This document shows, piece after piece, positions 7,250-16,782 of a DNA stretch of 64,000 nucleotides (position 1 is the first letter of the stretch; each line of letters opens with the position of its first letter). The notes below the pieces were generated by a model. The model ran no database searches. It had not been told where the DNA came from and saw only the letters and a list, made by a program, of their open reading frames with translations. Where the stretch lies: positions 1,054,001-1,118,000 of the forward strand of contig NZ_JACHMH010000001.1 in assembly GCF_014204915.1 (NCBI RefSeq), written 5' to 3'. The stretch is from Crossiella cryophila (lineage in GTDB: Bacteria > Actinomycetota > Actinomycetes > Mycobacteriales > Pseudonocardiaceae). Position numbers and translations under genes: made by a program.

Positions 7250-10010
7250 GTGCCCGACGCAGCACGCTCGCAGTGTGCTCCGCGGTGACCTCAGTGCCCT
7301 GACCGGCCTGGGTTCGACAGGAGAACCCGTCGGCCAGCACCATCGTGCTGGCCGGCGCGGCCCTGATCCTGGGGTAGAGCTGGCGTTCCGCGCAGGCCTG
7401 CGCGACGTCCCAGTGCCCAGGCTCGAAACCGAAGTTCCCGGCCAGCCCGCAGCAGCCCGCGTCCACCTGGTCGACCTCGATCCCCAAGCGGGACAACACC
7501 TCCCGCTCGGCCTCATCGCCGAAGGTGGCCTGCTGGTGGCAGTGCGGCTGCCGGATCGCCTTGGCGTCCAAGTGCCCGAACGGCCAGTCGCCCTGGTGCG
7601 CGGCGACCACCTCGGCCAGTGTGCGCACCCGCGCGCCCAGTCCGGCCGCCTCTGGCACCAGTTCGGCGGCGTCCTCGCGCAGCAGCACGGTGCAGGACGG
7701 TTCCAGCCCGATGACCAGCCCCTGGCCGGCCAGCGCGCGGACCGAGCGGCGCAGCACCCGGCGGGCGATGTCCAGCTGACCGGTGGAATGCCAGGTCAGC
7801 CCGCAGCAGACCGGCCCGCGGGGCAGGTCCACCCGGTAGCCCAGCGCCTCCAGCACCTCGACCGCGGCGATGCCGATCTCCGGCTGCACGAAGTTGGTGA
7901 AGGTGTCCGGCCACAGCAGCACCGGGGTGCCGGTGCCGAGGGGGCCACCACGCCGCCGCCACCAGGTGCGGAAACTGTTGCGGGCGAAGGAAACCGGGTC
8001 ACGCCGGGGTTCGAGTCCGGCCAGTCGGCGGGCGGCCGGGCGGGCGATGACCGCGTTGGCCAGACCGGGCGCCGGCCGGGCCAGGCGGGCCAGCAGCGGC
8101 AGCCAGCCCAGCGTGTAGTGCGCCCGCGGCCGCAGCCGTCGCCGGTAGTGGTGGTGCAGGAACTCGGCCTTGTAGGTGGCCATGTCCACCTGCACCGGAC
8201 ACTCGTTCCGGCAAGCCTTGCAGGACAGGCACAGGTCCAGCGCCGCGTGCACCTCGGTGGCGTCCGGGTCGAGCAGTTCCCCGCGCAGCATTTCCCCGAG
8301 CACCCTGGCCCGGCCCCTGGTGGAGTGCAGTTCATCCCCGGTGACCTGGTACGACGGGCACATCGCGCCGCTGGCCTGGCGGCAGCTGCCCACCCCGACG
8401 CAACGGCGCACCGCGGCGGCGAAGGAGCCGTTGTCGGCGTGCAGGGCGTGCACCACCGGCAGTTCGATCCGGTCGTGGCCGGGCCGCAGATCCGCGTCCA
8501 GCGGGCGCGGGTCGACCAGGACGCCCGGGTTGAGCAGGCTGTCCGGGTCGAAGATCCGCTTGAACCCGGCGAAGGCGGCCAGCAGCGCGGGTGAGTAGGT
8601 GCGGGCCAGCAGCGCGGAGCGGGCCCGGCCGTCGCCGTGTTCGCCGGAGCTGGTGCCGCCGTGCGCGACCACCAGGTCGGCGGCGGCCTCGATGAACTCG
8701 CGGTAGCGGGAAACCCCGTGCGGCGTCAGCAGATCCCAGTCGCAGCGCAGGTGCAGGCAGCCCTCGCCGAAGTGGCCGTAGGCGATGCCGCGGTAGCCGT
8801 GCGCGCCGAGCAGCGCGTGCAGTTCGCGCAGGTAGCCGCCGAGGCGTTCCGGTGGCACCGCGGAGTCCTCCCAGCCCGGCCATGCCTCGCCGCCGTCGGC
8901 CATCCGGGTCGCGATCCCCGCGCCGTCCTTGCGGATCCGCCACAGCGCCGCGGTCCGCGCCGGGTCGGTGACCACCAGCGCACTGGCCTCGACCAGCCCG
9001 GCCAGCTCAGCGGCCCGCGCTCGCGCCTGTGCCTGATCCGCCCCGGCGACCTCGCAGTACAGCCAGGCCCGGCCGGGCGGGAGTTCTTTCGCCGCAACAC
9101 TTCCCGGCCCGTCGCCGAGTGCGGCGATGAGCAGCTCGTCCATCCCCTCCACGGTCAGCGCACCGGCCGCGGCCAGCAGCGGGGCCTGGTCCGCCGCGGT
9201 GTAGACATCGGCGAAACCCAGCACCAGCAACACCTTGGCCGCGGGCAGCGGGGTGAGCGCCACGGTCGCGCCGGTCAGCACCGCGCAGGTGCCCTCCGAC
9301 CCGACCAGCGCCCGCGCGAGGTGGAAACCCTTCTCCGGCAACAACTCCGCCAGGTTGTACCCGGAGACCTGCCTGCGGAACCGGCCCAGCTCCAACCGAA
9401 GCTCACGCAGATGCTTGTCCCGCAACGAGATCAGCCGCCGGTCCAGCTCCGCGTCATCGCTGCCGCCCGGCCCGGCGGTCAGTGCCCGGCCGTCGGCGCG
9501 CAGCAGGTCCAGCCGGTGCACCACCTCGGCGGTGGTGCCCCAGGCCACCGAATGCGGGCCGCAGGCGTTGTTGCCGATCATGCCGCCGAGCGTGCAGCGG
9601 GACTGGGTGGACGGGTCCGGCCCGAAGGTCAGCCCGTGCCCGGCGGCCTGGCGGCGCAGCTCGTCCAGCACCACCCCCGGCTGCACGGTCGCGGTGCGGG
9701 CCTCCGGGTCGATGGCCAGCACCCGGTTGAGGTGCCGGGAGAAGTCGATCACCAGCCCGGTGCCGATCGCGTTGCCCGCCACCGAGGTCCCGCCGCCGCG
9801 ACTGGTCACCGGCACGCCGTGCTCGCGCGCGATAGCCAGCCCGGCGCCCAGTTCGTCCAGGTCGCGGGGTTCGAGCACCGCGGTCGGCAGCACCCGGTAG
9901 ATGGAGGCGTCTGAGCCGTAGGCGGCCCGGGTCTGCGGGTCCAGCCTGGTCGCGGCGGGCAGCTCGGCCCGCAACCGCCGCCCGAACTCATCGACCTCTC
10001 GAATACCCAC
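7215..10010 (-). CDS. FAD-linked oxidase fused to Fe-S/CCG subunit (D-2-hydroxyacid dehydrogenase type)
   Basis: 931-aa fusion. The N-terminal half is a VAO-type FAD domain (SRGGGTSVAGNAIG, about residues 70-83) followed by the FAD-oxidase C-terminal domain. From about residue 540 there is a ferredoxin-like part with CLSCKACRNECP, then CCG-type cysteine motifs (V-C-C-G-L and G-C-C-G-L-A-G-N) typical of GlpC/heterodisulfide-reductase subunits. Such fusions oxidise D-lactate or D-2-hydroxyglutarate and pass electrons to the respiratory chain. The start GTG at 10010 has no SD. It is divergent from the alcohol dehydrogenase with 35 bp between starts, so the two may share a pathway. Confidence 0.88.
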   Translation of the reverse strand: MGIREVDEFGRRLRAELPAATRLDPQTRAAYGSDASIYRVLPTAVLEPRDLDELGAGLAIAREHGVPVTSRGGGTSVAGNAIGTGLVIDFSRHLNRVLAIDPEARTATVQPGVVLDELRRQAAGHGLTFGPDPSTQSRCTLGGMIGNNACGPHSVAWGTTAEVVHRLDLLRADGRALTAGPGGSDDAELDRRLISLRDKHLRELRLELGRFRRQVSGYNLAELLPEKGFHLARALVGSEGTCAVLTGATVALTPLPAAKVLLVLGFADVYTAADQAPLLAAAGALTVEGMDELLIAALGDGPGSVAAKELPPGRAWLYCEVAGADQAQARARAAELAGLVEASALVVTDPARTAALWRIRKDGAGIATRMADGGEAWPGWEDSAVPPERLGGYLRELHALLGAHGYRGIAYGHFGEGCLHLRCDWDLLTPHGVSRYREFIEAAADLVVAHGGTSSGEHGDGRARSALLARTYSPALLAAFAGFKRIFDPDSLLNPGVLVDPRPLDADLRPGHDRIELPVVHALHADNGSFAAAVRRCVGVGSCRQASGAMCPSYQVTGDELHSTRGRARVLGEMLRGELLDPDATEVHAALDLCLSCKACRNECPVQVDMATYKAEFLHHHYRRRLRPRAHYTLGWLPLLARLARPAPGLANAVIARPAARRLAGLEPRRDPVSFARNSFRTWWRRRGGPLGTGTPVLLWPDTFTNFVQPEIGIAAVEVLEALGYRVDLPRGPVCCGLTWHSTGQLDIARRVLRRSVRALAGQGLVIGLEPSCTVLLREDAAELVPEAAGLGARVRTLAEVVAAHQGDWPFGHLDAKAIRQPHCHQQATFGDEAEREVLSRLGIEVDQVDAGCCGLAGNFGFEPGHWDVAQACAERQLYPRIRAAPASTMVLADGFSCRTQAGQGTEVTAEHTASVLRRALSLPASSRSGG

Positions 10011-10045
10011 GATCGCATTGTGCAGAGCCGGGTTATGTTTCGCCC
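10011..10045. promoter_or_regulatory. Back-to-back leaderless promoters
   Basis: Only 35 bp separate two divergent GTG starts. TATGTT (10034-10039) ends 6 nt before the plus-strand GTG at 10046. On the minus strand CACAAT (10022-10017) ends 6 nt before the GTG at 10010. No SD is visible on either side, so both messages probably begin at their start codons. Confidence 0.5.
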
Positions 10046-11086
10046 GTGCGCGCAGTGGTCTACGAGTCCTTCGGCGGTCCGGTGACCGTCGAGCAGTTGC
10101 CCGACCCGGTGCCCGGCCCGGCCGATGCGGTGATCGCGGTGGAGTCCACCGGGTTGTGCCGCAGCGACTGGCACGGCTGGATGGGCCACGACGCGGACAT
10201 CAGCACCTTCCCGCACGTGCCAGGGCACGAGCTGGCCGGAGTGGTGCGCGAGGTCGGCGCGGACGTGCGCCGCTGGCGGCCCGGCGACCGGGTCACCGTG
10301 CCCTTCATCAGCGCCTGCGGCTCCTGCCTGTCCTGCCAGGCCGGTGACCAGCAGGTCTGCTCAGCGCAGACCCAGCCCGGCTTCACCCACTGGGGCTCCT
10401 ACGCCGAGGCCGTGCGGATCCAGCAGGCCGACGTGAACCTGGTCGCGCTGCCCGAGGCCATGGCCTATGACACCGCGGCCGCCCTCGGCTGCCGGTTCGC
10501 CACCTCCTTCCGCGCGGTCCGCGACATCGGCGGCGCCCGCGCCGGCGAGTGGGTGGCCGTGCACGGCTGCGGCGGCGTCGGCCTGTCCGCGGTGCTGATC
10601 GCCGCCGCCGCGGGCGCCCAGGTGATCGCCATCGACCTCAACGACGAGGCCCTGGCCCTGGCCACCGAACTCGGCGCCACCGCCGTGGTCAACGGCACCG
10701 GCGTGGACACCGCAGAGGCGGTACGCACCCTGACCGGCGGTGGCGCGCACCTGTCCCTGGACGCCCTCGGCCACCCGGCCACCGCGGCCAGCTCGATCAA
10801 CGGCCTGCGCCGCCGCGGCCGACACGTCCAGGTCGGCCTGCTGCCCGGCGCGGCGACCCCACTGCCGATGGGCCGGGTGATCGCGCACGAACTGGCCCTG
10901 CTGGGCAGCCACGGCATGGCCGCGCACGCCTACCCGGAGATGATGGCCCTGGTCAGCAGCGGGAAGTTGCGACCGGACCGGCTGATCACCCGGCAGATCG
11001 GGCTGGCCGGGGCGGCCGAGGCGTTGCCGCTGATGCACACCAGCGCGGCGGCGGGCATGACGATGATCAGCCCGGCCGCCGGCTGA
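10046..11086 (+). CDS. Zinc-dependent alcohol dehydrogenase (MDR family)
   Basis: 346-aa medium-chain dehydrogenase. Catalytic-zinc ligands lie in TGLCRSDWHGW and the GHE motif. Four structural-zinc cysteines lie in the C-G-S-C-L-S-C-Q-A-G-D-Q-Q-V-C lobe loop. The NAD(P) Rossmann motif is GCGGVGLSAV, with an acidic D at the end of the next strand favouring NAD+. The overall pattern matches 2-deoxy-scyllo-inosamine/threonine-type Zn alcohol dehydrogenases; the substrate is unknown. The gene seems leaderless from GTG 10046. It stops 6 bp before the convergent ino1 stop. Confidence 0.9.
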   Translation: MRAVVYESFGGPVTVEQLPDPVPGPADAVIAVESTGLCRSDWHGWMGHDADISTFPHVPGHELAGVVREVGADVRRWRPGDRVTVPFISACGSCLSCQAGDQQVCSAQTQPGFTHWGSYAEAVRIQQADVNLVALPEAMAYDTAAALGCRFATSFRAVRDIGGARAGEWVAVHGCGGVGLSAVLIAAAAGAQVIAIDLNDEALALATELGATAVVNGTGVDTAEAVRTLTGGGAHLSLDALGHPATAASSINGLRRRGRHVQVGLLPGAATPLPMGRVIAHELALLGSHGMAAHAYPEMMALVSSGKLRPDRLITRQIGLAGAAEALPLMHTSAAAGMTMISPAAG

Positions 11087-11092
11087 GCGGGC

Positions 11093-12178
11093 TCAGTCCT
11101 CGCCGCGGATGAACTGCTCGACCTTGTCCCGCGCCACCGAGTCGTCGTACTGCTCCGGCGGGGACTTCATGAAGTAGGAGGAGGCGGACAGCACCGGGCC
11201 GCCGATGCCGCGGTCCAGGGCGATCTTGGCGGCGCGGACCGCGTCGATGATCACGCCCGCGGAGTTGGGGGAGTCCCAGACCTCCAGCTTGTACTCCAGG
11301 TTCAGCGGCACGTCGCCGAAGGCGCGGCCTTCCAGCCGGACGTAGGCCCACTTGCGGTCGTCCAGCCAGGCCACGTAGTCCGACGGGCCGATGTGCACGT
11401 TGCGGGCGCCGAGGTCGTGGTCGACCTGGGAGGTGACGGCCTGGGTCTTGGAGACCTTCTTGGACTCCAGGCGGTCGCGCTCCAGCATGTTCATGAAGTC
11501 CATGTTGCCGCCCACGTTGAGCTGCATGGTGCGGTCCAGCACCACCCCGCGGTCCTCGAACAGCCTGGCCAGCACGCGGTGCGTGATGGTGGCGCCGACC
11601 TGGGACTTGATGTCGTCACCCACGATCGGCACGCCTGCCGCGCGGAACTTCTCCGCCCACACCGGGTCGCTGGCGATGAACACCGGCAGCGCGTTGACGA
11701 AGCCGACGCCGGCGTCGATGGCAGCCTGGGCGTAGAAGCGGTCGGCCGCCTCCGAACCCACCGGCAGGTAGGAGACCAGCACGTCCACCTCGGCCTCGCG
11801 TAAGGCCCGCGCCACGTCCACCGGCTGCTCGTCGGACTCCTGGATGGTCTCCCGGTAGTAGCGGCCGAGGCCGTCCAGGGTGTGCCCGCGCTGCACGCTG
11901 ACGCCGAGCGGCGGCACGTCGCAGATCTTGACGGTGTTGTTCTCGCTGGCCAGGATCGCCTCGGACAGGTCCATGCCGACCTTCTTGGCGTCCACGTCGA
12001 ACGCGGCCACGAACTCGATGTCGCGGACGTGGTAGTCGCCGAACTGCACGTGCATCAGGCCGGGCACCCGGCTGTCGGGGTCGGCGTCGCGGTAGTACTG
12101 CACGCCCTGCACCAGGGACGCGGCGCAGTTCCCGACGCCGACGATGGCCACCCGCACACTGCGGCGGTCTCCGGACAT
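11093..12178 (-). CDS. ino1: Inositol-3-phosphate synthase
   Basis: 361-aa cytosolic enzyme converting glucose-6-phosphate to 1L-myo-inositol-1-phosphate with transient NAD+ oxidation. It supplies phosphatidylinositol, mycothiol and other inositol compounds in actinobacteria. Visible family features are the N-terminal [19 protein letters not shown]-binding loop, [19 protein letters not shown], the [11 protein letters not shown] core and LNVGGNMDF. The start is ATG at 12178; the longer open frame upstream is read-through antisense to nothing conserved. It follows a PadR regulator by 26 nt on the same strand, the same pair as Rv0047c-Rv0046c. Confidence 0.96.
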   Translation of the reverse strand: MSGDRRSVRVAIVGVGNCAASLVQGVQYYRDADPDSRVPGLMHVQFGDYHVRDIEFVAAFDVDAKKVGMDLSEAILASENNTVKICDVPPLGVSVQRGHTLDGLGRYYRETIQESDEQPVDVARALREAEVDVLVSYLPVGSEAADRFYAQAAIDAGVGFVNALPVFIASDPVWAEKFRAAGVPIVGDDIKSQVGATITHRVLARLFEDRGVVLDRTMQLNVGGNMDFMNMLERDRLESKKVSKTQAVTSQVDHDLGARNVHIGPSDYVAWLDDRKWAYVRLEGRAFGDVPLNLEYKLEVWDSPNSAGVIIDAVRAAKIALDRGIGGPVLSASSYFMKSPPEQYDDSVARDKVEQFIRGED

Positions 12179-12204
12179 GGCCGGGTCCTCCTTCAAGGTC
12201 GTCC

Positions 12205-12732
12205 TCATCGCTGGCGGTGTTCCGCCTCGATCAACTCGTCCAGCCACCGCACCTCGCGCTCGGCGCCGTCCAGGCCGAGTCGCTGCAACTGCCGGGTGTA
12301 GTGGTCGACGTGCTCGCAGGAGCGGTCCAGGGTGGACCTGATCCGTTCCTGCCGTTCCGCCACGCAGCGCCGCCTGCCGGCCAGGATCCGCAGCCGCGCC
12401 TCCGGCGGTGTGCGGGAGAAGAAGGCCAGCCGGACGCCGAAGCAGTCGTCCTCCCAGTGCTGCGGGGTGACCTCGGCGAGCAGGCCGGCGAAGTGCTCCC
12501 GGCCTGCCGCGCTCAGTCCGTACACCCGCCGCGCCCGGCCGGCCGACGCGCTGGGCTCGCCGCCGTCCTCGGCGATCAGTCCGGCTCGCTGCAACCGCCG
12601 CAGGGTGGGGTAGAGCGAGCCGAAGGAGAACGCCGGGCGATGCCCGCAGAGCAGGCAGCCCAGCTGTTTGCGCAGCTCGTAGCCGTGCATCGGGGCCCGG
12701 TGCAGGATGCCGAGGATCGCCAGCTCCAGCAT
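12205..12732 (-). CDS. PadR family regulator upstream of ino1
   Basis: 175-aa PadR protein. The winged helix begins at the initiator ([25 protein letters not shown]) and continues with [19 protein letters not shown] longer helical C-terminus follows. ATG at 12732 is used because AGGGG lies about 6 nt upstream, and the family normally starts at this methionine. An internal C-L-L-C pair in the first helix region is unusual and could be redox- or metal-sensitive (inference). The gene is paired with ino1 and is orthologous in position to Rv0047c. A palindrome lies over its -10. Confidence 0.88.
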   Translation of the reverse strand: MLELAILGILHRAPMHGYELRKQLGCLLCGHRPAFSFGSLYPTLRRLQRAGLIAEDGGEPSASAGRARRVYGLSAAGREHFAGLLAEVTPQHWEDDCFGVRLAFFSRTPPEARLRILAGRRRCVAERQERIRSTLDRSCEHVDHYTRQLQRLGLDGAEREVRWLDELIEAEHRQR

Positions 12733-12780
12733 CTGGCACCCCTTCCGGACGTGGCTGTGACACGGTTGACAGGCAGCCGG

Positions 12781-12797
12781 ACTATATCGGGCCGATA
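12781..12797 (-). promoter_or_regulatory. Palindrome over the -10 of the padR-ino1 operon
   Basis: TATCGG-G-CCGATA (12785-12797) is a perfect 6-bp-arm dyad. On the minus strand it runs directly into TATAGT (12786-12781), a good -10 hexamer. The expected start site is 40-45 nt upstream of the PadR ATG. Binding here would block RNA polymerase, consistent with PadR autorepression and inositol-linked control of ino1. Confidence 0.55.
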
Positions 12798-12898
12798 CAT
12801 CGACAGCACCGGCTTCCGGGCGTGAGATGGGCAACGACCCGGCAGCACTGCCCTGAACGGCTCACCGGGGCCTTGTGTCAGCCACGTAGTCTGATGGG

Positions 12899-13303
12899 GT
12901 GCGAACCCAGCGGCAGGTGGTGGACTACGCGTTGCAGCGCCGTGCGCTGCTCGCCGAGGTCTACTCCGGCCGGTCTGGGGTCATGGAGGTGTGCGACGCG
13001 AGTCCATACCTGCTCCGAGCGGCGAAGTTCCACGGTGAACCGAGCACGGTGACCTGCCCCGTGTGCCGCAAGGAACCCCTGACGCTGGTGTCCTGGGTCT
13101 ACGGCGACGAGCTGAAGCACGCTGCGGGTTCGGCCCGCACAGCTGAAGAACTCGCCAGGATGGCAACCCTCTTCGAGGAGTTCAGCGTCTACGTAGTCGA
13201 GGTGTGCCGCACCTGCAGCTGGAACCACCTGGTGCAGTCATACGTCCTGGGGACGGGTGGACTGCGCAGCGACAGCTCCCAAAGGAAGACTGCCGCGGAG
13301 TGA
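12899..13303 (+). CDS. DUF5318 family zinc-ribbon-like protein
   Basis: 134-aa protein orthologous in position and content to Rv0049. Two cysteine pairs, C-P-V-C near residue 60 and C-R-T-C-S-W-N-H near residue 103, could bind one zinc ion. It has no signal peptide or membrane segment, and its function is unknown. The gene appears leaderless: TAGTCT (12887-12892) ends 6 nt before GTG 12899. It lies between the divergent padR-ino1 operon and the cell-wall gene ponA, an arrangement conserved across Mycobacteriales and Pseudonocardiales, so a link to envelope growth is possible. Confidence 0.8.
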   Translation: MRTQRQVVDYALQRRALLAEVYSGRSGVMEVCDASPYLLRAAKFHGEPSTVTCPVCRKEPLTLVSWVYGDELKHAAGSARTAEELARMATLFEEFSVYVVEVCRTCSWNHLVQSYVLGTGGLRSDSSQRKTAAE

Positions 13304-13385
13304 TCCGGCTCATGTCGCTGGTACGTACTGACGAACGACCGCCAAACGACGTCGCACCGTGCGACGGCGGTGGAAGGGCCTTTTC

Positions 13386-16253
13386 GTGAACGAGCGCGAC
13401 GACCGACGGCGTGACGGCCGGCCGAGTGGACCTGAACAGACCGGTGAGCACACCGGGCAGTGGGTGCCCAACTGGGACGAGGACGACACTCCGCCGCCGG
13501 GCCCCCGCCAGGGCCCGCCCCCGGGTGGGCCGCAGGGCGGGCCTCCCGGCGGCCCGCGCCCCCCGATGCCCCCACAGGGCGGCCGTCCCCCGATGCCGGG
13601 TGGACCGGGCGGCCCCGGCGGCCCGAACACCCCGCCCCGCGGCGGCCCGATGCCCTACGGCGGCCCGAACACGCCCCCCGGCGGCGCCCCGATGGGTCAC
13701 GGCGGTCCGAACACCCCGCCCGGCGGCGCGCCGATGCCCGGTGGCCCCGGCGGTCGCCCGCCCGGCCCGCCCGGCCAGCGCCCCCCGTTCAACGGCGGCC
13801 CGAACGGACCCGGTGGACCTGGCGGCCCCGGTGGCATGCCGCCGCGCCAGCACCCCGGCGAGGCGCCCACCGACCTGTTCCCGCCGGTCGAGGACCCGTA
13901 CCCGCGTGAGCCCGAACTGCTCACCCACCGCGAACCCCTGCCCGGCGACCCGGACTACGACGACAGCCACGTGGTCGACGCCGACGCACCGGATCCGGAG
14001 GAGGAACGCAAACTGCGCAAGAAGAAGATCTGGCGCCGCGTCCGCCGCACCGGTTACGTGCTCACCGGCCTGGCCATCCTGGCGCCGGTGGTGGCCTTCA
14101 TCGTGGCCTATCAGTTCGTCACGGTGCTCACCCCGGAAGAGGTCTTCAAGGGCCACAACCAGGTGGTCACGATCAACTACGCCGACGGCAGCGAGCTGGC
14201 CAAGGTGGTGCCGAAGGGCGGCGAGCGGGTCCAGCTGAAGTTCGAGGAGATCCCGCAGGTCATCAAGGAAGCGGTGCTCTCGACCGAGGACAAGAACTTC
14301 TACGAGAACCCGGGCTTCGACCCGATCGGCATCGTGCGCGCGGTGTTCAACAACCTCACCGGCGGCACCGGCGGTGGCTCCGGTATCACCCAGCAGTACA
14401 TCAAGATCTCCACCGGCGATGACCGGCCCACGCTGACCCGTAAGTTCACCGAGCTGGTGAAGTCGGCGAAGATGGACGCCCAGTACTCCAAGAACGACAT
14501 CCTGACCAACTACCTCAATGTGATCACCTACGGCCGTGGTGCCGAGGGCATCGAGGCGGCGGCCAAGGCGTACTTCAACAAGAGTGCCAAGGAGATCAAC
14601 CGCCCGGAGGAAGCCGCTCTGCTGGCCGCGGTCATCCAGCGCCCGTACGAGTGGGACCCGGCGATCAACCGGGAGAAGTCGGTCAAGCGCTGGAACGACG
14701 TGCTGGACAAGATGGTCGAGAACGGCAAGATCCAGAAGGCCGCCCGCGACCAGATGCAGTTCCCGGAGGACGGCGACCAGCCCGGCCAGCTGCGCGACCG
14801 GGCGGAAGCGATCGCCGCGCGTGGCGGTATCAAGGGCACGAGGGCCCTGATCCAGCAGCAGGTCGAACTCGAGCTGGAACGCAAGCAGATCAAGATGGCC
14901 ACGGCGCAGAAGAACGGCTACACGATCACCACCACGATCGACAAGAAGGCGCAGGAGGCCGCCGAGGCCGCCGTGCAGAAGGTGGTCTTCGCCACCGGCC
15001 AGCCGGAGAACCTGAAGTCGGCACTGGTGGCCACCGACCCGAAGACCGGCGGTGTGCTGGCCTACTACGGCAGCCGGGACGGCAAGGGCTTCGACTACGC
15101 CAAGGCCGCACAGCCGCCGGGCTCCTCGTTCAAGGCATTCGTGGTGGCCGCGGCGCTGGAGAAGGACATCGGCCTCGGCTCGACCTTCGACGCCAGCTCG
15201 CCGCGCACCTTCGGCAAGGGCAACAGCGGTTACACCGTGTCCAACGCGGGCAAATACTCGTGCACCCAGTGCTCGATCCGGCAGATGACCCAGTTCTCGG
15301 TCAACACCGCCTTCGTCGACCTCGCCCTGCAGGTGGGTACCAAGACGGTGGCCAAGGCGGCCCAGGAGGCCGGGATCCCGGCCGAGATCAACAACAAGCC
15401 GAGCCTGGGGCTGGGCAACGGCGGTTCTCCGTCCGCGGGTATCGCGCTGGGCGGCTACGAGGTCCGGACCATGGACATGTCCGCGGCCTACGCCACCTTC
15501 GCCAACGACGGCATGAAGAACGAGCAGCACTTCGTGGCCAAGGTGGTCGACGCCACGGGCAAAACCCTGCTTGAGCACAACGAGCCCGCCAAGCCCGCCT
15601 TCGACCAGAACGACAGCAAGCACAACACCGACATCGCGCGCAACGTGACCGAGGCGCTCAAGCCGGTGGCCAAGTCCTCCGGGGTGGCACTGGACAAGGG
15701 CAGGCTGTCCGCCTCCAAGACCGGCACCCACCAGTACGAGAAGGAGAAGGGCAGCAGCCACAACTCGCGTGCCTGGATGGTGGGTTACACCCCGTCGGTC
15801 TCCACCGCGGTCTGGGTCGGCACCGACCAGAACGAGATTCTCCGGGGCAAGTGGAAGGAAGGCCGTATGCAGTCCTCCCTGAAGGACATGTACGGCAAGG
15901 ACGAGCCCGGGTGGGTCTGGAAGGAGTTCATGGACTCCTACCTCAACGGCACCAAGGTCGAGAACTTCCCCGAGGCCAACCCGATCGGCCAGTTCGAGGC
16001 GCCGGTGACCAGCACCAGCAACACCTCGGCGACCTCCACCTCGGAAAGCTCGGTCCCGCCGACCAGCAGCGAGGAACCGACCAGCAGCAGGCCGACCAAC
16101 ACCAGGCCGACCCCGACCTGCGGCGGCTGGCCCTTCCCGAGCTGCAAGCCGACCACCACCGGCACCGGCAAACCGACCAAGACCTCCGAAGAGGATCCGC
16201 CACCGGGTGGCCAGCCACGCGGCGGCCGCGGAGGTGGCGGCAACGGCGAATGA
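13386..16253 (+). CDS. ponA: Bifunctional class A penicillin-binding protein
   Basis: 955-aa peptidoglycan synthase. A cytoplasmic Pro/Gly-rich region (about residues 30-195) precedes one transmembrane helix (about 222-245). The glycosyltransferase domain has E-D-K-N-F-Y near residue 300 and GITQQYIK. The transpeptidase has S580-S-F-K583 (nucleophile motif), S638-V-N640 and K778-T-G-T. A Ser/Thr/Pro-rich tail follows (residues 880-955). GTG 13386 is chosen for its GGAAGGG SD; an upstream GTG at 13359 lacks one. It corresponds to PonA1 (Rv0050) but is much longer owing to the N-terminal extension. A strong terminator follows. Confidence 0.94.
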   Translation: MNERDDRRRDGRPSGPEQTGEHTGQWVPNWDEDDTPPPGPRQGPPPGGPQGGPPGGPRPPMPPQGGRPPMPGGPGGPGGPNTPPRGGPMPYGGPNTPPGGAPMGHGGPNTPPGGAPMPGGPGGRPPGPPGQRPPFNGGPNGPGGPGGPGGMPPRQHPGEAPTDLFPPVEDPYPREPELLTHREPLPGDPDYDDSHVVDADAPDPEEERKLRKKKIWRRVRRTGYVLTGLAILAPVVAFIVAYQFVTVLTPEEVFKGHNQVVTINYADGSELAKVVPKGGERVQLKFEEIPQVIKEAVLSTEDKNFYENPGFDPIGIVRAVFNNLTGGTGGGSGITQQYIKISTGDDRPTLTRKFTELVKSAKMDAQYSKNDILTNYLNVITYGRGAEGIEAAAKAYFNKSAKEINRPEEAALLAAVIQRPYEWDPAINREKSVKRWNDVLDKMVENGKIQKAARDQMQFPEDGDQPGQLRDRAEAIAARGGIKGTRALIQQQVELELERKQIKMATAQKNGYTITTTIDKKAQEAAEAAVQKVVFATGQPENLKSALVATDPKTGGVLAYYGSRDGKGFDYAKAAQPPGSSFKAFVVAAALEKDIGLGSTFDASSPRTFGKGNSGYTVSNAGKYSCTQCSIRQMTQFSVNTAFVDLALQVGTKTVAKAAQEAGIPAEINNKPSLGLGNGGSPSAGIALGGYEVRTMDMSAAYATFANDGMKNEQHFVAKVVDATGKTLLEHNEPAKPAFDQNDSKHNTDIARNVTEALKPVAKSSGVALDKGRLSASKTGTHQYEKEKGSSHNSRAWMVGYTPSVSTAVWVGTDQNEILRGKWKEGRMQSSLKDMYGKDEPGWVWKEFMDSYLNGTKVENFPEANPIGQFEAPVTSTSNTSATSTSESSVPPTSSEEPTSSRPTNTRPTPTCGGWPFPSCKPTTTGTGKPTKTSEEDPPPGGQPRGGRGGGGNGE

Positions 16254-16257
16254 TCAG

Positions 16258-16293
16258 GGCGGGGAGGTGGCAGTTTCACCTCCCCGCCTTTTT
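16258..16293 (+). terminator. Rho-independent terminator after ponA
   Basis: Perfect 12-bp stem GGCGGGGAGGTG (16258-16269) / CACCTCCCCGCC (16277-16288) with a 7-nt loop, followed by TTTTT. It begins 5 nt after the ponA stop. Confidence 0.95.
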
Positions 16294-16334
16294 CGTGTCG
16301 GGTAGACCTTGCGGAAGGCCGGTTACCAGGGCTC

Positions 16335-16772
16335 ATGACCGATCATCACGCCGAGCGGGCCGGGCGGAGGGCCTGGCCCGCCTGGGGTTTTTCCGGAGCT
16401 GTGGCCGTTCTGTTGCTGGTCGTGCTGGGTGTCGGCTTCGCGTTCTACCTGGCTGGGAACTCCCGGCAGGGCGAGGTGGACGGGCTGACGGTCCGGTTCG
16501 CCGGGGAGGCCGCGGAGAGCCTGCGGAAACAGGCGGCCGACCCGGGTGGGCTGGCCGAGCCCGCGGCCGTGGAAATCCTCAAGTACAGCCAGGGCGAGCT
16601 GAAGAAGTTCGATCGGCAGGAGGGCCGGATCACCGTGGTGGCCCTGGTTCGGGCCACCGGGTCGGGGGCGTTCGGCTCGGTGTCGGCGGAGGGGTGTTTC
16701 GAGATCGTGTTGCGGTCGCCGTTCGACCCGGGTTCCGGAACCTCGGTCACCGGCCTGCCGTCCTGCCCGTAG
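16335..16772 (+). CDS. Membrane-anchored hypothetical protein
   Basis: 145-aa protein I do not recognise. A short basic cytosolic head (residues 1-18) is followed by one transmembrane helix (about 19-42) and an extracytoplasmic domain of about 100 residues. The domain has one C-terminal cysteine pair (C-F-E-I-V and L-P-S-C-P) that could form a disulfide. It lies just after the ponA terminator and 10 nt before the GT87 gene, so it belongs with the latter rather than with ponA. Its small size and topology suggest an accessory protein at the outer membrane face. Confidence 0.65.
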   Translation: MTDHHAERAGRRAWPAWGFSGAVAVLLLVVLGVGFAFYLAGNSRQGEVDGLTVRFAGEAAESLRKQAADPGGLAEPAAVEILKYSQGELKKFDRQEGRITVVALVRATGSGAFGSVSAEGCFEIVLRSPFDPGSGTSVTGLPSCP

Positions 16773-16782
16773 CATCCGCCAG

